A stretch of DNA of 64,000 bases from Ctena decussata. Taxonomy: Eukaryota; Mollusca; Bivalvia; Lucinida; Lucinidae. Location: positions 7,904,501 to 7,968,500 of the forward strand of contig OZ022502.1 in the NCBI GenBank assembly GCA_963989385.1. The letters run 5' to 3'. The notes beneath the pieces were generated by a model. That model was not told the origin of the DNA. It made no database searches and saw only the letters and a list, made by a program, of their open reading frames with translations. Made by a program: the position numbers and the translations under genes. Below, piece after piece: positions 43,136 to 54,420 of this stretch; the stretch's first letter is position 1, and the number at the start of each line of letters is the position of its first letter.

Positions 43136-45497
43136 ACCACACCGTACAACCGACTGAAGTGATGCCAGATGGCTGAAGAGATAGCAGATCACCAAAAGTG
43201 AAAGTAGGTTTTTACCAAGTAAGATAAAGTTGCTGGTAAAAACAGACAATAAAATCCTGGAAGAGTTTAGCCTCATATGGAAGTTGCTCAGTTCCTGTAG
43301 ATTCTACAGTATGAGTTTGGGTGGCTTTCTTACACAGATAAGGCTATGGCAGGTCTTGAATGGGCAACATTTTCAGAAAACAACACAAAATCTGCATTTC
43401 AGCTCCCAGTAAACGAATCTGAGATACTGCCCAATCTGTTTGCTTACGTGCAACAAAACTTCAGTTAGTCAGCAATATTTCTGCCAATTTTTGATGCACA
43501 ATTTGGTTTTATAATGAAAATACACGCTTTCAAAGAGGGTGGGTAGCAAAAAAATGGTTGCCTTTGTCAACAGATGCAATTTTAGGTGGATAGCTGGGAT
43601 GACAGATCGGTTTGTATGGAAATGGCTTACATTGATGGCAGGTATCAATATATAAGTATGTGTCCTTAAAATCGCATTTTTAAAGTTTTGGTTGTGTCAA
43701 CAGCATAAAATCACCTCAAGAACTCGTAAAAAGTATTTTTCTAGATGTCAAAGGAATAAGGTTTGTGTTATCAAAGGAATAAGGTTTGTGTTATCGAAGC
43801 TGGTTATGCATTCGTGGAAGAAATACTATATTGTCAGAAAGAGGTGAACGCAGAACTATACGAATGGTGGTTGGCCTGTGTATCTTTTCGTTGTATTTGT
43901 TTCTCATTTTGAAGCAAATTTCTTGTTTTTTTTTTTTTTTGTTTCATAGTTTTATATGCCGCCGAAGCAAGTTTGTCTCTCTGTGTGTGAGCGTTTGCAG
44001 AGGGGTGTGTGTGTGAGCGTTTGCAGAGGGGTGTGTGTGTGGGGTGGGGGGGGTGGGGGGGGGGGGGGGGGCTTGCTGGTCAGCTTGGTACCGATACTTG
44101 AATAAGGGATTGCGAAATAGCCATTTCATCCTTATATACCAAAACTACCTTTTTAACTGTGGTACCGTTAAAAGTAGCCTTTTACTAGTATGTTCATTTG
44201 AATGAAATCCTGTTATGTAATATGACTCTAATCAATCACAGGATTTTGCGCCAGAGTAGTGAAAACATGCCTTTTCCAACTAAACTACCGTTTCTCTGAC
44301 CCTAAACGATGTCAGCGCTGCGCACAGCTCACGTAAAAAGAAAGAACATACCCTTTCTCATCTTTTTTGGTTCAATGTTCAGTAACAAGCTGACCAGCAA
44401 GCACTCCGCTGCCAACCCCCTCCCCCCCTCCCCCCTCCCCCCTTTACCTGAAACAAGATTCACTCACAGCATCACCATTTTTTCCGACAGCGTGTCAAAA
44501 CAGAAATCACGTGTTCCCCAACCCGTCTCATAAAATAAAAATGTAGATACCAAGGAAACGCCTTAGTTAACAGTCATATATATCCGTGCTGTACAGAATT
44601 CGAGGAGATGCATACACAAACTAGACAAACATGAAACTAAAGAACATTTTGCCATGACATGTAGTGAAGACAGGCAACAAAGTTGTCCCGGAAAAACACA
44701 ATCAATAGAAATATTCATTCCGAGCATAACTAACCAGATAGGGTGTAAACAGCATGGGCCGACAGCTCAAAGCAAGTTTAAGCTAACCTCGAGTTTAATC
44801 CAACAAAATGTATCCTCGGGTTTAACTTAAACCAGCATGGAAGGTTATTAAACAAAATTTACTGAGAGATGTAAAGCTATTAAATGCAACAATATGCATT
44901 CTAGTGGACAAGCATGCATCTTTCTTCATGATTTCACGCCGAAGTCACAGTCATAATCAGTTTAAAGACACATACTTATATATTGATACCTGCCATCAAT
45001 GTAAGCCATTTCCATACAAACCGATCTGCCATCCCAGCTAGCCACCTAAAAGTGCATCTGTTGACAAAGGCAACCATTTTTTCGCTACCCACCCTCTTTG
45101 AAAGCGTGTATTTTCATTATAAAACTAAACTGTGCATCAAAAATTGGCAGAAATATTGCTAATTAACTGAGGTTTTATTGTTCGCAAGCAAACAGATTAG
45201 GCACTATCTCAGATTCGTTTAATGGGAGCCGAAATGCAGACTTCGTGCTTTTTTCTGAAGATGTTCCCCTTTCAATCACTGCCATAGCCTTATCTGTGTA
45301 AGAAAGCCACCCAGACTGGTACTGTAGAATCTACAGGCACTGTGCAACTTCCATATGAGGCTAAACTCTTCCAGGATTTTATTGTCTGTTTTTACCAGCA
45401 ACTTTATCTCACCTGCTGAAATCCTACTTTCGATTTCGCCCATCTGTTATCTCTGTAGGCATCTGGCTTCACTTCAGCCGGTTGTACGGTGTGGTTA
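43136..45497. repeat. Large inverted duplication, 0.54-kb arms
   Basis: 43136-43675 ('cacaccgtacaaccgactga' to 'aatatataagtatgtgtc') is repeated in inverse orientation at 44962-45497 with scattered substitutions and small indels. Inside, a second inverted pair ('cttgctggtcagcttg' at about 44072 and 'caagctgaccagcaagc' at about 44387) is flanked by poly-G on the left and poly-C on the right. The rest of the spacer is not symmetrical. The arms have no conserved reading frame. Confidence 0.8.
43970..44072. repeat. GT/G-rich low-complexity tract
   Basis: 'gtgtgagcgtttgcagaggg' occurs twice, then (GT)n and a long G run. Confidence 0.85.
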
Positions 45498-45499
45498 CT

Positions 45500-46860
45500 A
45501 CTAATTCCGAAATCTATTGACTTTTTCACCTAAGCTCATTCACAAATCTATAACGGTTTGGTTGTCAAAATTTGACAAGCGGCATCGATTTCAAAGAGAT
45601 TAGATTGCGGTCGGAAGCTGTTTGAACCGACCGCTTTAATTTTGTTCGTGATCATTGGAAGGTTTGGTGAGAGGGGAAGTCCTATATTCTGTCCAGCTAT
45701 TGCTGTCGAAAATGTCAATCAATCTGAATGTAAGAGTAGGCGGTACGAATTTCGCTCAGAAGAAAAATATTTGCTGTATTTTAGACATTATTTTGTAAGT
45801 CAGTGCTCGAAATTTTAGAGTTTGACAATCTCGTGTAAGTGACTGTATTCAGGCGTATGCGCATTCTGCTTACGCATGTTCAGACCAAGTGGCCCTGATA
45901 AGGCTGCGCGTGTGCGCAAGCTATCCTAGACATGCGTAGTTTGATATAAAACTGGGCATGTGCGCAGGTATAAGAAAAAGATTTTTTTTTTACTATTTTC
46001 AGTTAGAATAAAACTCTCGATGGAGCGTAACATATAATTTACCCTAGTATATGGGAGGTATAGCATGTGCGAACAAGGAAGACAAGATCAGCCTGCGCAT
46101 CCGAATAATCAATCGGTCAATCCTGGAGAAAGTGTTCGCAAATACTCGGTAGAAGATCGGTTGGGTTCTGAGGTCTTTTATTCCTTGTAAATTTCAACAC
46201 GGGACGATGTTTCGTAAGTGAAGAAAATTGTACTGGAAACTGAGGTTGGTGCTCTCAGTTTGAACAAGCGTTCAAACAGATTTTGTTAGGACGGCTACGG
46301 CACAGAAATTTTCTTTTGCGATCTCAGTTTCTCAACTGTCGTTCTGCGTGTTCTTTTGCGAACGTGCGCATTCCGCTAAAAATAAATAAGTAAAAAATAT
46401 TCAAGCTCCTACAAATATAGCCAAAATCGACTCGTAAAAAAGCATATTAGCGCACACAAAATAACTCGTGAAGTTCTCACAGAACTCCTGAAAGTTGGTA
46501 ACTAACAGAAATTTCGGTTTGGCCACTTTCAGGAGTTTTGTGTGAACTCTATCAGTTTCTCTTTAACAAAGCTGAAATTACATGTCATGGCTGAACAAGT
46601 TTTCATTTTGGATTTCCAGGTGGGAATGAAACTGCGCGTTTACCAGTTGTGCGAAAGCTTCATATGCAGGAATGAGAAGAAAAGGATGCTTGAATTATTT
46701 CCTGTTACCGTACTTATAGCAACCAACATACGAGTTGTTTGCCGAAGGGGCAAACAACGGAGTGTCGGTTGCTTTCTGTTATTTAACGCGTGTTTCTGTT
46801 CTATTCTTTTCTATTATGTCCAATACCTAGAAAGATTCAAATTTTTGCTGTCATGTAGTT
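45500..46860. other. No gene recognised
   Basis: No repeat recognised. The plus-strand frame at 46542-46883 (113 aa) has no family features and runs into a LINE tail. Confidence 0.35.
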
Positions 46861-46865
46861 CCGGT

Positions 46866-46990
46866 CGGGTCTTGTTTGGGTAGGTAAGTAAGTAAAGTAA
46901 GAAATGTCTTTATTTAGTGAGGGTAACTCGGTTGGCGAGGCCAATCTTCCCCGAGGCCCTCAAGAACATTTTGAAATTGAAATTGGGACA
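46866..46990 (-). mobile_element. LINE 3' end with (TTAC)n tail, minus strand
   Basis: On the minus strand, 'gaggcctcggggaagattgg' and 'ctcactaaataaagacattt' are followed by 'cttactttacttacttac', a polyadenylation-like signal and a short microsatellite tail. Confidence 0.5.
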
Positions 46991-46994
46991 CTGG

Positions 46995-48420
46995 CATAAG
47001 CATTGGATATAAGGAAAAACAAATTTACTGGCAGTACTTAAATTCTATTGATCTACTTTTACATTCTTTCGTAGAAGTATCATCGTAAGCTTGGTCAGTA
47101 TTACTATTGTTTTTATTTATTTATTTTTTTTTCACTAAAGAAATTGATCTTTTGCTACGTAAATTATTTTATTTTAAAATCCACAATTACGCTAGACTGT
47201 AATTTGTCACCATGCATTTCAATTAGCAAAATCCTAGAGACCACAGCGGCAATGAATCCGTACGAAAATCGCACGACCGCCGGCTGCCTTCGCTAGAAAG
47301 CCGCGCGTTGAAGGGAATACGGGCAGGATACGGGCTCCGTAGACTCAGCAGGCCAGAAGTAAATGACGCATTAACAATGCCAGCATGTGCATTCAAGCGA
47401 CATATTTGAGCTTCGGTATATGCCAGTGCTTGCTTCTCACTAAGTGCCCTGCTGAACTAAGTCTTCTCTGTTTCGAAAGCGAGTAAACTTCAACGAGTAC
47501 ATCGACCGTACCACAGACTATCATATTGCTAAAGCTTATAGAATCTTCAGGTAAATAAATGGATACACTTTCATGAGAAACAACCCTGCCATTTTTAGTT
47601 TTGTCTCCCTTCTCATTTGGGGTAACTCAAAAAGGAAAGGAAGCAACTTCTATCCTTTAAGGGTAGACCCTTTTCGGGATGGGTTTTGTCTTCTAGGGAA
47701 ACAGCAAAAGATGTTTCTCTGAAAAAACATTGACCCGTTCGCCTTTAATAACCGGTTTGTCGTATTCCATTATTCGAACGCCACGAACTTGGCCAGAAGA
47801 TAACGGTAAGAATGAGGGTTTTTAGGGCCCTTCTGCAGTAGTATGTTTGTCCGTTCGAACGGACAGCTTACCTGAGGAAGGCCTACGATGCTCTGACAAA
47901 CGTGAAAACTACTTATGGCATGTGCGTATAGAGACGGCTCAGATCTATCTGCGTATCAGACTTTGCATAAACAATATGTGAATCCTGCGGAATCTGTAAA
48001 AGTGAAGATGCTGATCATTCGGCTAATACTGTACGCAGAAGGCTCAAGTTCCCTTTTCACGCGACAAATATTAAGATGAATAAGTGTGACTGCCAGTGGA
48101 GATTTTGAGCCTGTGTAATTCAACACCAAGTGGGCGCACCAAAAAAGATTAAAAAGAATTGATCATAATAAAACAGATCATTTTATGTCAGCGGTCAAAA
48201 GCATGTGCATTCATGTTGTCATCAATGATAGGATTAGTCAAAGCTGGTGAAAATAGAATCTGTTCAAATTAAGATATCAAATTAATTAACATTAAACTGT
48301 CAGTGACAGGATTAACAGCTATCTCATGTTCTTTCCACCATGGAAAGGCGGGATTTAACAGTAATGTTGGTCTACATTTAACCTATCTGGTCTGAGCGTT
48401 CCATTTTTGGGACATACTCA
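46995..48420. other. No feature recognised
   Basis: Mixed composition, somewhat GC-richer at 47240-47350. No frame, repeat or RNA gene seen. Confidence 0.35.
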
Positions 48421-48424
48421 AACA

Positions 48425-48485
48425 GTGCAGGCCCAGATCAGATGCCACAGAACGCGGCGTCTGATCAGAGCCTTCAGCGTTTGCT
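48425..48485. repeat. GCCGC hairpin repeat, diverged copy 3
   Basis: 'cccagatcagatgccac' then 'agaacgcggcgtctgatcag'. One arm has lost pairing at GCCGC but both CTGATC/GATCAG ends remain. Confidence 0.45.
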
Positions 48486-48489
48486 TTTT

Positions 48490-49130
48490 ATACCAAATAT
48501 GAATTTGAATAATGTATAAAATTTTGAACCATACAGTCGTAAAACTTAAAACGGACCTGTTCAAGTTAAAAAGGGGAGGAGTGCGAGGTAAGGATATTCG
48601 AAATTTTAGAATTCTGCCATTAAGGTAAATTGGTGAATTTCCTGCGAGATGATTCGGAATAACATATTTTGCCCGTCGTCAAAAGGGGTCTAACATTACT
48701 TGTAAGTGAAAGAATTAGTTCCTGAGGTACAAATTCTTTCCTGTAAGATGAAACTTCTTTTAGGGTGACCACAGTTTACAGAAAAAATACAACCCATGGT
48801 TTTCCCGCATTTTACGGCTACCATGAAACGATATGATATTATAGCAAAATAAATAAATAAAACGAGCCTGTAAGACTTTAAGCAAGCTATAGGCCCAAAT
48901 TCTCGAAGGGGCTACGCGCGTTCATTTGAAAATTAATAAATCGGGCACTTCGGCCTTTTCTTTTGTGCCGACTTAAATTATATTCATATACTTGGTATCA
49001 TTAAACAGGTCAAAGCTGAAGGCAAAGTCATTTGAGTGCTTGCCTAACACTCGCTTCCGCGCACTCTGATCGGGTTCACAAATTACAGGTTGTGGCTTTT
49101 TTATTTGTACACAAATTGAAGCACACACTA
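48490..49130. other. No feature recognised
   Basis: AT-rich, nothing identified. Confidence 0.4.
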
Positions 49131-49146
49131 TCTCAGAACATGCAGA

Positions 49147-49415
49147 TTGATAGTTGATTTAATGCTTAACGTCCACGGTAAACAACTAAGGTCATGTCGG
49201 GACGGTCAGTTAACCTAACCACACTATTCCTGGGCAGGCTTAGACCTCCTAAGCGGTTTACCAGTACTAAGTGCACATACTTTCGCCAGTAACTGACAAC
49301 TGCCCTTCATGAATCAGCGGAAGGAGAAACGAAAGTATGTGGCCAGACCGGGATTCGAACCGAGGACATCTGACTTACGAGTCAGGTGCCCTACCGATTG
49401 CGCTACCCGGCCCGG
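49147..49415 (-). mobile_element. tRNA-derived SINE with 13-bp target duplication
   Basis: The best-preserved copy of the family. On the minus strand, 'gccgggccgggtagcgcaat' + 'cggtagggc' gives the A box, 'tgactcgtaagtca' the anticodon arm, and 'cggttcgaatcccggtctgg' the B box. Target duplication CAGAACATGCAGA at 49134-49146 and 49416-49428. The body runs to 'ggacgttaagcattaaatc'. Confidence 0.85.
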
Positions 49416-49429
49416 CAGAACATGCAGAA

Positions 49430-50155
49430 TGTGAATAAGATATGAATAAGGTACTAGAATTTGTTACAGTGCCTCCATAGCCGAACTGCTTGCTTAAATT
49501 ATTCAGTTGCGCGCTAAAGTAGGCGGTAGATTGCAAGGCGAATCAGGCAAGTAGGCGTTGCTATTATTGCAGCAGCTGGTGATAAATGACAGGCGTGCAG
49601 CGATTCCCGCTGATATGATGAAAGGAAATTTCTCTTGCGGGTTCTGTCTGAAGTGTTTCTTTGACGACAAGTTTACTGTTGCGCACGGGGAAAATATTGC
49701 GTGGGCAAGGATAAAAAAGTCAATAGATTTCGGAATGGGTAGTATGACAATATGATCCTACAGCTTTTTCCTTAATATAAATTCGGAAATGTCGAACGTA
49801 TTTAGATACTATATTGTGAATTTATGCTTAATTCTGGGACCTTTGAACATGTTTCTACTGGATCACAATTTTCATTATTGATATTATCTCATTTTTTTTC
49901 TTTGACAGGGAGACAGGATTCAAAGACCGGGTACTGTGACATGACAATGAATAAGATAGACTTAGACTGTTAAATTAATGCAAACCATATTGTTGTGAGG
50001 TTGGTACCGGGAAATTAGTTCCGGATTTTTGTATCTGGTTCGGGTTTTTACCAACCCCGCGAAATGCGCAAGAATAAATTGTTAAGCGGTTCGTGTGTTC
50101 TTGAGTGCAATGTAAACAAGACAGAAACTTATCTGAGACCTTGCAGATTGTACTG
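49430..50155. other. No feature recognised
   Basis: The frames at 49558 (+) and 49975 (-) lack recognisable motifs. Confidence 0.35.
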
Positions 50156-50158
50156 CTA

Positions 50159-51219
50159 CTGTCAGAGAGTGGTTCTTCCCCCTTTCCCCCCGGAAAAATG
50201 GCTATAGGAAGGACGGCTGTATAGTGGATTGTCCGGACCTCATAGAGCCACTTTTCCCCCCATAGTCCTTTTTCCCCCACCGGGAAATTGGCTATTAGTG
50301 AATTTGGTATGGCTAGTTGTATTTTGAGGAAAGGAACGAAATGGAACGGAATGGAACAGAGACATTTTACGGAATTAATCGCATAAGAAATGTATAGGTA
50401 CTTCAAGGGAGGTAATAAAACATGATTAATTCAAAAAAAATCAATATGCAAATTTAGCAACCATATTTTTATAATAATAATTACTGATTTAAGAAACGAG
50501 CTGAGTGTGATTACTTTTCATCGCAGATATTTATAACTGTATAATACATACACATACGCATGCAAGCTACAGGAAGATGTACAAACGGGTGCTTTGTCTA
50601 GTCATGTTTGATTTAGTAGGGAGTTTATTACATTGAAAATCATAATCAAACATGTGTCCCAATGGGAGTCGAACCCACGACTCCTGCATGAAAGGCGAAC
50701 ATTATTCCAGGCACTCCGCTGCGCGCACGCACAGATGAACGCTTGTACAAACACAAAATTATACATGCACACAACCACATACACTCATATCAGTTTTTGG
50801 CAAACATGGAAAAGCAAAATGCCTACCTGTTTTCCCCAAAACAAAAATAAGACAGACTGATGGACACATGCATGCGGTTCTGGCATCTGTTATCAATTGA
50901 TATTTTACGGACAGATACTCATATTTCTGTTTCAGTTATGAACTTCACTATTATGATGGAGAAGGAGCAAATTCCACTATGTAGCGTGTTTTCCTGCAGT
51001 CATATTACCAGGGGGAAAATCCACTATGGAGGGGAAAAACGACTATGCAAAAACACGTATAGTAGATTTTCCCCGGGGAAAATTGGCTATATAGTCATAT
51101 TTCCGGGGGGAAATTCTGCTATATAGCCATTTTTCCGGTGGGAAATTCTACTATGGAAAAATCATAGTCATTTTTCCGGGGGGAAAAACTACTAGGGGGG
51201 AAAAGCTACTCTCTGACAG
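50159..51219. mobile_element. 1.06-kb fold-back element with GGGGGAAA/TTTCCCCC subrepeats
   Basis: The ends CTGTCAGAGAG and CTCTCTGACAG are perfect inverses, with CTA on both outsides (50156-50158, 51220-51222). Subterminal zones consist of repeated 'ttttcc.gggggaaa' palindromes alternating with 'ctatatagcc' or 'gctata' (50173-50300 and 51008-51205). The middle is unrelated and holds a tRNA-like sequence. This is the architecture of Foldback-type elements. No transposase. Confidence 0.7.
50645..50785 (-). mobile_element. tRNA-like SINE head
   Basis: On the minus strand, 'gcgcagcggagtgcctggaa' (A-box-like) is followed after about 25 nt by 'gtgggttcgactccca' (B box). The arms do not form a full cloverleaf, so it is a SINE or tRNA relic rather than a tRNA gene. 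Confidence 0.4.
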
Positions 51220-51222
51220 CTA

Positions 51223-52165
51223 CAATGTCGACATCTGTGCATTGATCGTCCATATCATGCACATGTTTGCATTTAGAATAGTAGTGGCTTTTAACTGATA
51301 CAGTCATGCAGTGTGCAATACTTGCTTTGTTGAGAAAGGGTACTGAAAGTTTTTGTTTAGACTTTTATGAATGAAAAAAATGGCGACCTGATTGACTTCA
51401 TGATACACGAGGCCAACATTGAAGGGGGTTCTTAAAAAGTAGACATTTACAGGCTTTGCAACTCTGGGAGATTGTAGTTCATGCTTGACGCTTTCAACGT
51501 GCCGAAATAGTTTTATGCCATTATCTCTGGTTTATGAGGTCTAATGGAAGTCCTGGCCACCTCGTATTTTTCCTCTAATTTCTCATTTTAAATGTTATGT
51601 TTAAAGTTACTCTCAATATATATTGCTAACACTAAGAAATTACTTTTGGTATAAGCAAAACTTCATATTTCACAAGTATATTAAAAAAAATTCAAAGTCT
51701 GATTTCAGACCATTCCCCACCCACTTGGTGGTGTGATGAACCCTTAATATAGACTTGCCTGGTGAGAGTGCCGTAAGAAAAGCGCATTTACTTGTGGACG
51801 TTTCTTTTTGGCGTTCAGTATATTGAATAATAATTTACAATTTCTTGACATATTCGTCTGCGCCTTGGTCCAATACAGCAACACTGGCAAATATTATGTG
51901 TAATCACCACAAAAAGACAAGACTTATACATACTCGCCAAAGCTAGCAAGAAAGTAGGGAGACAAGTCCATGGCAGGGCTATCACGAACTATGGAGACTT
52001 CAAACAATCGGATTTACGCAATCAGTGATCCTCGCATAAGGTCAGGGTCCAGAACATTTGCTTAGCTGCACTGTGATACCCGATTAACACTAGTGTGATG
52101 CGTTGCGATGCGGTACTAAGTTTTAGTTATAACCGCAGTTTTCCTGGAGGCTCTATCGCTAAATA
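51223..52165. other. No feature recognised
   Basis: AT-rich sequence upstream of the TRIM-like gene. A 5' UTR exon may be hidden here but none is evident. Confidence 0.4.
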
Positions 52166-52172
52166 CTTCATA

Positions 52173-52410
52173 TGAGCCGCGACACGACAAAACCAACAAT
52201 GTGGTTGTGCGCCCAGCGCAGACTCAGATCAACCTGGGCATCCGCCCAGTCTGATCAGAGTCTTCGCTTTGCGCTTAAAGGGTAGCTAAGGGTCTAAGGT
52301 ACCTCCATGCGGACAGCGAATACTCTGATCAGACTGGGCGGAGGCCCAGGCTGATCCGAGTCTGCGCTGGGCGCACAACCACATTGTTGGTTTTCTCGTG
52401 TCGCGGCTCA
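52173..52410. mobile_element. TGAGCC fold-back MITE upstream of the TRIM-like gene
   Basis: 238 bp, flanked by TA on both sides. It runs from TGAGCCGCGACACGAC to GTGTCGCGGCTCA with nearly the whole length self-complementary. It ends 146 bp before the coding exon, probably within the last 5' intron. Confidence 0.85.
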
Positions 52411-52539
52411 TATAAGAGAGATGGCTGTTTCCCATGAAAAGCGAAAATTCGGCATTTTCATCGTAAATCAAGTAACCTGTATTTCAAATTCAGACATCTG
52501 TAATAGAAATACAGATATTTTTGTACCGACATAACCATT

Positions 52540-52556
52540 CAGATTTATTTTTCAGA
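52540..52556 (+). promoter_or_regulatory. Splice acceptor at the TRIM-like start codon
   Basis: 'agatttatttttcag|aATGG': a pyrimidine-rich acceptor ends one base before the ATG at 52557. The coding exon therefore starts here, and the in-frame ATG at 52521 would lie in the intron. Confidence 0.55.
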
Positions 52557-54392
52557 ATGGCAGATTCTGTTGGTTCCATGTCTGTATATGGGACTTCAGA
52601 CGAACTAATAGATCCGTTTTGTGACCCCTGTTTTAAGGACGGTACAACCCGACCAGTAGAAGCATACTGTCCAAAATGTGTGGAGTTTTACTGTCAGAGC
52701 TGTTTGGCGGCTCATCGACGTATGGCAGCAACAGAGCGTCATAGAATATTGCAAGGATCTGATATGCCAGCTTGTCAGGCAGACAAACCTGTGAAATTCC
52801 AACTATGTGACAAACATGATGGGGAAGGAAAGGATAGATATTGCCGAGACCATAGTACTATTATTTGTGGGATATGCTACACCAGAGAACACAATCAGTG
52901 TCAAGTTAAGGAAGTATCAGAGGCATGTAAGAGTGTCAACATGTCAGCTGAAAAGACGTCTTTCAGTGCCGATATAGGTTTGCTGCTTAAACATGTAAAA
53001 GAGACAAGCCAGTCAATAAAATCAAATAAAGCCAGGCTAGAGAAAAAGAAGCAGGACATCTTGACAGAAGCACAAAAACAATGGGACAAACTTCTGGAGA
53101 AAGTTAATCAAAGCTACCAGGATTTTAATGGGGAAGTTACAAGCCTATTCAAAGATCATATTAGCACCTTATCTGCGCATCAATCAACACTTGACGAGAT
53201 AGCGACCAAGGCCAACATTATATTGCAAAATTTACATCAAAGCGGTACGCAGAAACAACAAGATCAGAATGAATTTCTAGAACTCCATTATTCTGCTGAA
53301 AAAGTTCGACTTTGTGAAGACAAGATTAAACTGCTAAACCTTAAGCACATTGATATAAATTTCACCTTAAATACCAATATTCAGCCTTTGATCTTGAAGA
53401 AAGATACGTTTGGTGAACTTTCATTGAAAACTGCAGCATTTCAGTATAGCACTGAACTCCCTTGCATTCGCTACCCGTACACAAGACTCCGTCAGGACAC
53501 TGATAAGACTGCATCAGGATCAGGCGCGATGAGAGGGCATGCAGTACAATCTGTGAAGCTGACGCCGTTAGATAAGATTAATGTAAAGACCCGTGATGAG
53601 AAAAATGACTGCCTCATATCGGGAGTTGACATTACTGTTGATGGAAATATGCTGCTTGCGGATTATGCCAACTGTAAAGTCAAACTGTTTTCCCCTGATG
53701 GACGATTGTTATCATCTCTAAAGCCACCAGAACAGCCTAAAAATGTCGCTGTTATCAACAAATCAGAAGCTGCTGTCAGTATGGGGAACAAACAGATAGG
53801 TATCATAGACATTGCTGACAGCGGTAAAATATCTTTGAAACGGATCATCAACACGAAGCAGAATGTCTTGGGAATCACGGCCTCCAACAACAATCTGATT
53901 GTTACATGCAATACGTCTACTGAGAGTCCTCCTCGTTCAGTTCAAATGATTGATATGAATGGTAAGGTCCTGTGGACAACGACAACTGACTCTGAAGGTA
54001 ACAAGCTGTTTGACTGGGCATGGTTCCTTACAACATGTTCTGGTGATGATGGTGACACTGTGATTGTAACAGACTGGAGGAAACCGACCATAGCTGTCCT
54101 TGATGCTGGCACTGGGAAGGTTGTGAAGGTTTGTGATGTTAAAGGAAGGGAGCCCCGTGGTGTGACTGTAGATGATAATGGAAATGTCTATGTATGTTAC
54201 ACGTCAGGAGAGATCACTGTCTGGTCAAGAGGCATGCAGAAAGAAACACCACTGACATCTGGGAGTAATTACTTAAAGTTTCCCAATGCGATGGCCTATA
54301 ACAGCAGACTATCAGAACTAGTGTTAACAAGTCGTGCTAAAGGTCCTGACTACCGCAACTTTATCCATCGATTCAAAATGTCAGTAATGTGA
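52557..54392 (+). CDS. TRIM-like protein: two B-boxes, coiled coil, beta-propeller (611 aa)
   Basis: B-box 1 uses C22, C25, C38, C41, C46, C49, H53 and H62. B-box 2 uses C84, H87, C96, H99, C104, C107, H112 and C115. Residues about 125-260 are a Lys/Glu/Gln-rich coiled coil. From about residue 330 the sequence repeats V-D-G-N-x-L-L-A-D-like and F-S-P-D-G-R units, as in NHL/SMP-type beta-propellers. The N-terminal RING found in ubiquitin-ligase TRIMs is absent, so it more likely acts as a scaffold, or on RNA or partner proteins, than as an E3. RING-less B-box proteins on one coding exon are greatly expanded in bivalves and are often linked to immunity. The frame is intact throughout. Start chosen at 52557 because of the acceptor just before it. 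Confident in the domain order; the biological role is inferred. Confidence 0.9.
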   Translation: MADSVGSMSVYGTSDELIDPFCDPCFKDGTTRPVEAYCPKCVEFYCQSCLAAHRRMAATERHRILQGSDMPACQADKPVKFQLCDKHDGEGKDRYCRDHSTIICGICYTREHNQCQVKEVSEACKSVNMSAEKTSFSADIGLLLKHVKETSQSIKSNKARLEKKKQDILTEAQKQWDKLLEKVNQSYQDFNGEVTSLFKDHISTLSAHQSTLDEIATKANIILQNLHQSGTQKQQDQNEFLELHYSAEKVRLCEDKIKLLNLKHIDINFTLNTNIQPLILKKDTFGELSLKTAAFQYSTELPCIRYPYTRLRQDTDKTASGSGAMRGHAVQSVKLTPLDKINVKTRDEKNDCLISGVDITVDGNMLLADYANCKVKLFSPDGRLLSSLKPPEQPKNVAVINKSEAAVSMGNKQIGIIDIADSGKISLKRIINTKQNVLGITASNNNLIVTCNTSTESPPRSVQMIDMNGKVLWTTTTDSEGNKLFDWAWFLTTCSGDDGDTVIVTDWRKPTIAVLDAGTGKVVKVCDVKGREPRGVTVDDNGNVYVCYTSGEITVWSRGMQKETPLTSGSNYLKFPNAMAYNSRLSELVLTSRAKGPDYRNFIHRFKMSVM

Positions 54393-54420
54393 TATATTTG
54401 AAACTGGGGACTACCCTAAT

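Larger units (their letters stand above)
39149..51743. mobile_element. Candidate 12.6-kb TTAA-flanked element
   Basis: TTAA at 39145-39148 is followed by GGGTTCATCACA, six unmatched bases, then AAGTGGGTGGGG. The exact inverse arrangement ends at 51743 and is followed by TTAA (51744-51747). TTAA duplications with ends starting GGG/CCC are the signature of piggyBac-type transposons. No transposase frame is visible inside, so it would be non-autonomous or long dead. Coincidence between two small copies of the same repeat is the main alternative. Confidence 0.4.

Noticed and set aside
46542..46883. 113-aa plus-strand open frame
   Set aside because: Cys- and Phe-rich without a recognisable domain, and it runs into a LINE tail. 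Not enough to call a gene.
52521..52556. Upstream Met as start of the TRIM-like protein
   Set aside because: A strong splice acceptor ends at 52555, so these codons are probably intronic.
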